From positions 41,918,470 to 41,982,469 of the forward strand of contig JACMZG010001914.1 of NCBI GenBank assembly GCA_018340805.1: a stretch of DNA of 64,000 bases. Direction: 5' to 3'. Every line of letters starts with the position of its first letter. The stretch's first letter is position 1. A program made the translations under genes and the position numbers. The notes below the pieces were generated by a model. That model worked only from the letters and a program-made list of their open reading frames with translations. It ran no database searches and had not been told where the DNA came from. Below are positions 63,917 through 64,000 of this stretch, in pieces. Origin of the DNA: Microvelia longipes. Taxonomy: Eukaryota; Arthropoda; Insecta; Hemiptera; Veliidae.

Positions 63917-64000
63917 CTTAAACTAATACAGCCAAATTATAAGCAAGTTTTTAAACAATTTTGGAAGAAAAAATGAGCTTATGAGGTTGGGGTTATGGAG

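Overview
This is animal nuclear DNA, most likely from an arthropod and probably an insect with a large, AT-rich, repeat-loaded genome. The evidence is a spliceosomal gene split into about 20 small GT-AG exons, a motile-cilium gene, and mariner, hAT, BEL/Pao, Copia, non-LTR and tRNA-SINE elements. I lean towards a hemipteran-like genome, but that is a guess. No prokaryotic gene, CRISPR array or operon structure is present.

Four host genes are supported. (1) 1546-3570 (+) is an intact single-exon gene for gamma-tubulin complex component 2 (GCP2/Grip84 family). (2) 8246-39897 (-) is the pre-mRNA splicing helicase DDX46/Prp5. I rebuilt it exon by exon as 20 coding exons, about 994 codons, with all helicase motifs present. 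(3) 43491-48491 (-) is an intact single-exon 1,666-codon SPAG17/PF6-like central-pair protein. (4) 54620-63916 (-) is a TMEM126-type mitochondrial inner-membrane protein in four coding exons.

The rest is almost wholly repeats. 1-1545 holds a TIR element and a SINE tail. 3571-8245 holds a long hairpin, minisatellites and a MITE. The DDX46 introns hold a complete TRIM with a hAT-type MITE in one LTR, a 0.9-kb hAT element, a mariner with an internal deletion, a three-deep MITE nest, a tRNA-derived SINE, and at least eight tandem arrays (including 31-bp and about 53-bp units over 1.2 kb each). 39898-43490 has two inverted Crypton/tyrosine-recombinase-like fragments. 48492-54619 has a non-LTR reverse transcriptase remnant, a 491-bp TIR element and a SINE. 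The TMEM126 introns hold a 29-bp satellite that looks amplified from part of a dispersed element, adjacent Copia and BEL/Pao remnants, nested TIR elements and long TA runs.

Two broader points. The multi-exon genes DDX46 and TMEM126 show frame breaks that each fit a one-base change in a short homopolymer, within exons whose flanking exons are perfect; consensus sequencing error is the likeliest cause. By contrast, the two intronless genes (GCP2 and SPAG17-like) are fully open. Both are microtubule or axoneme genes, so a retrogene or male-germline origin is worth testing. I found no clear previously undescribed system. The best candidates for follow-up are the intronless pair, the head-to-head recombinase-like fragments, and the 2.3-kb TIR-bounded element at 60612-62914.
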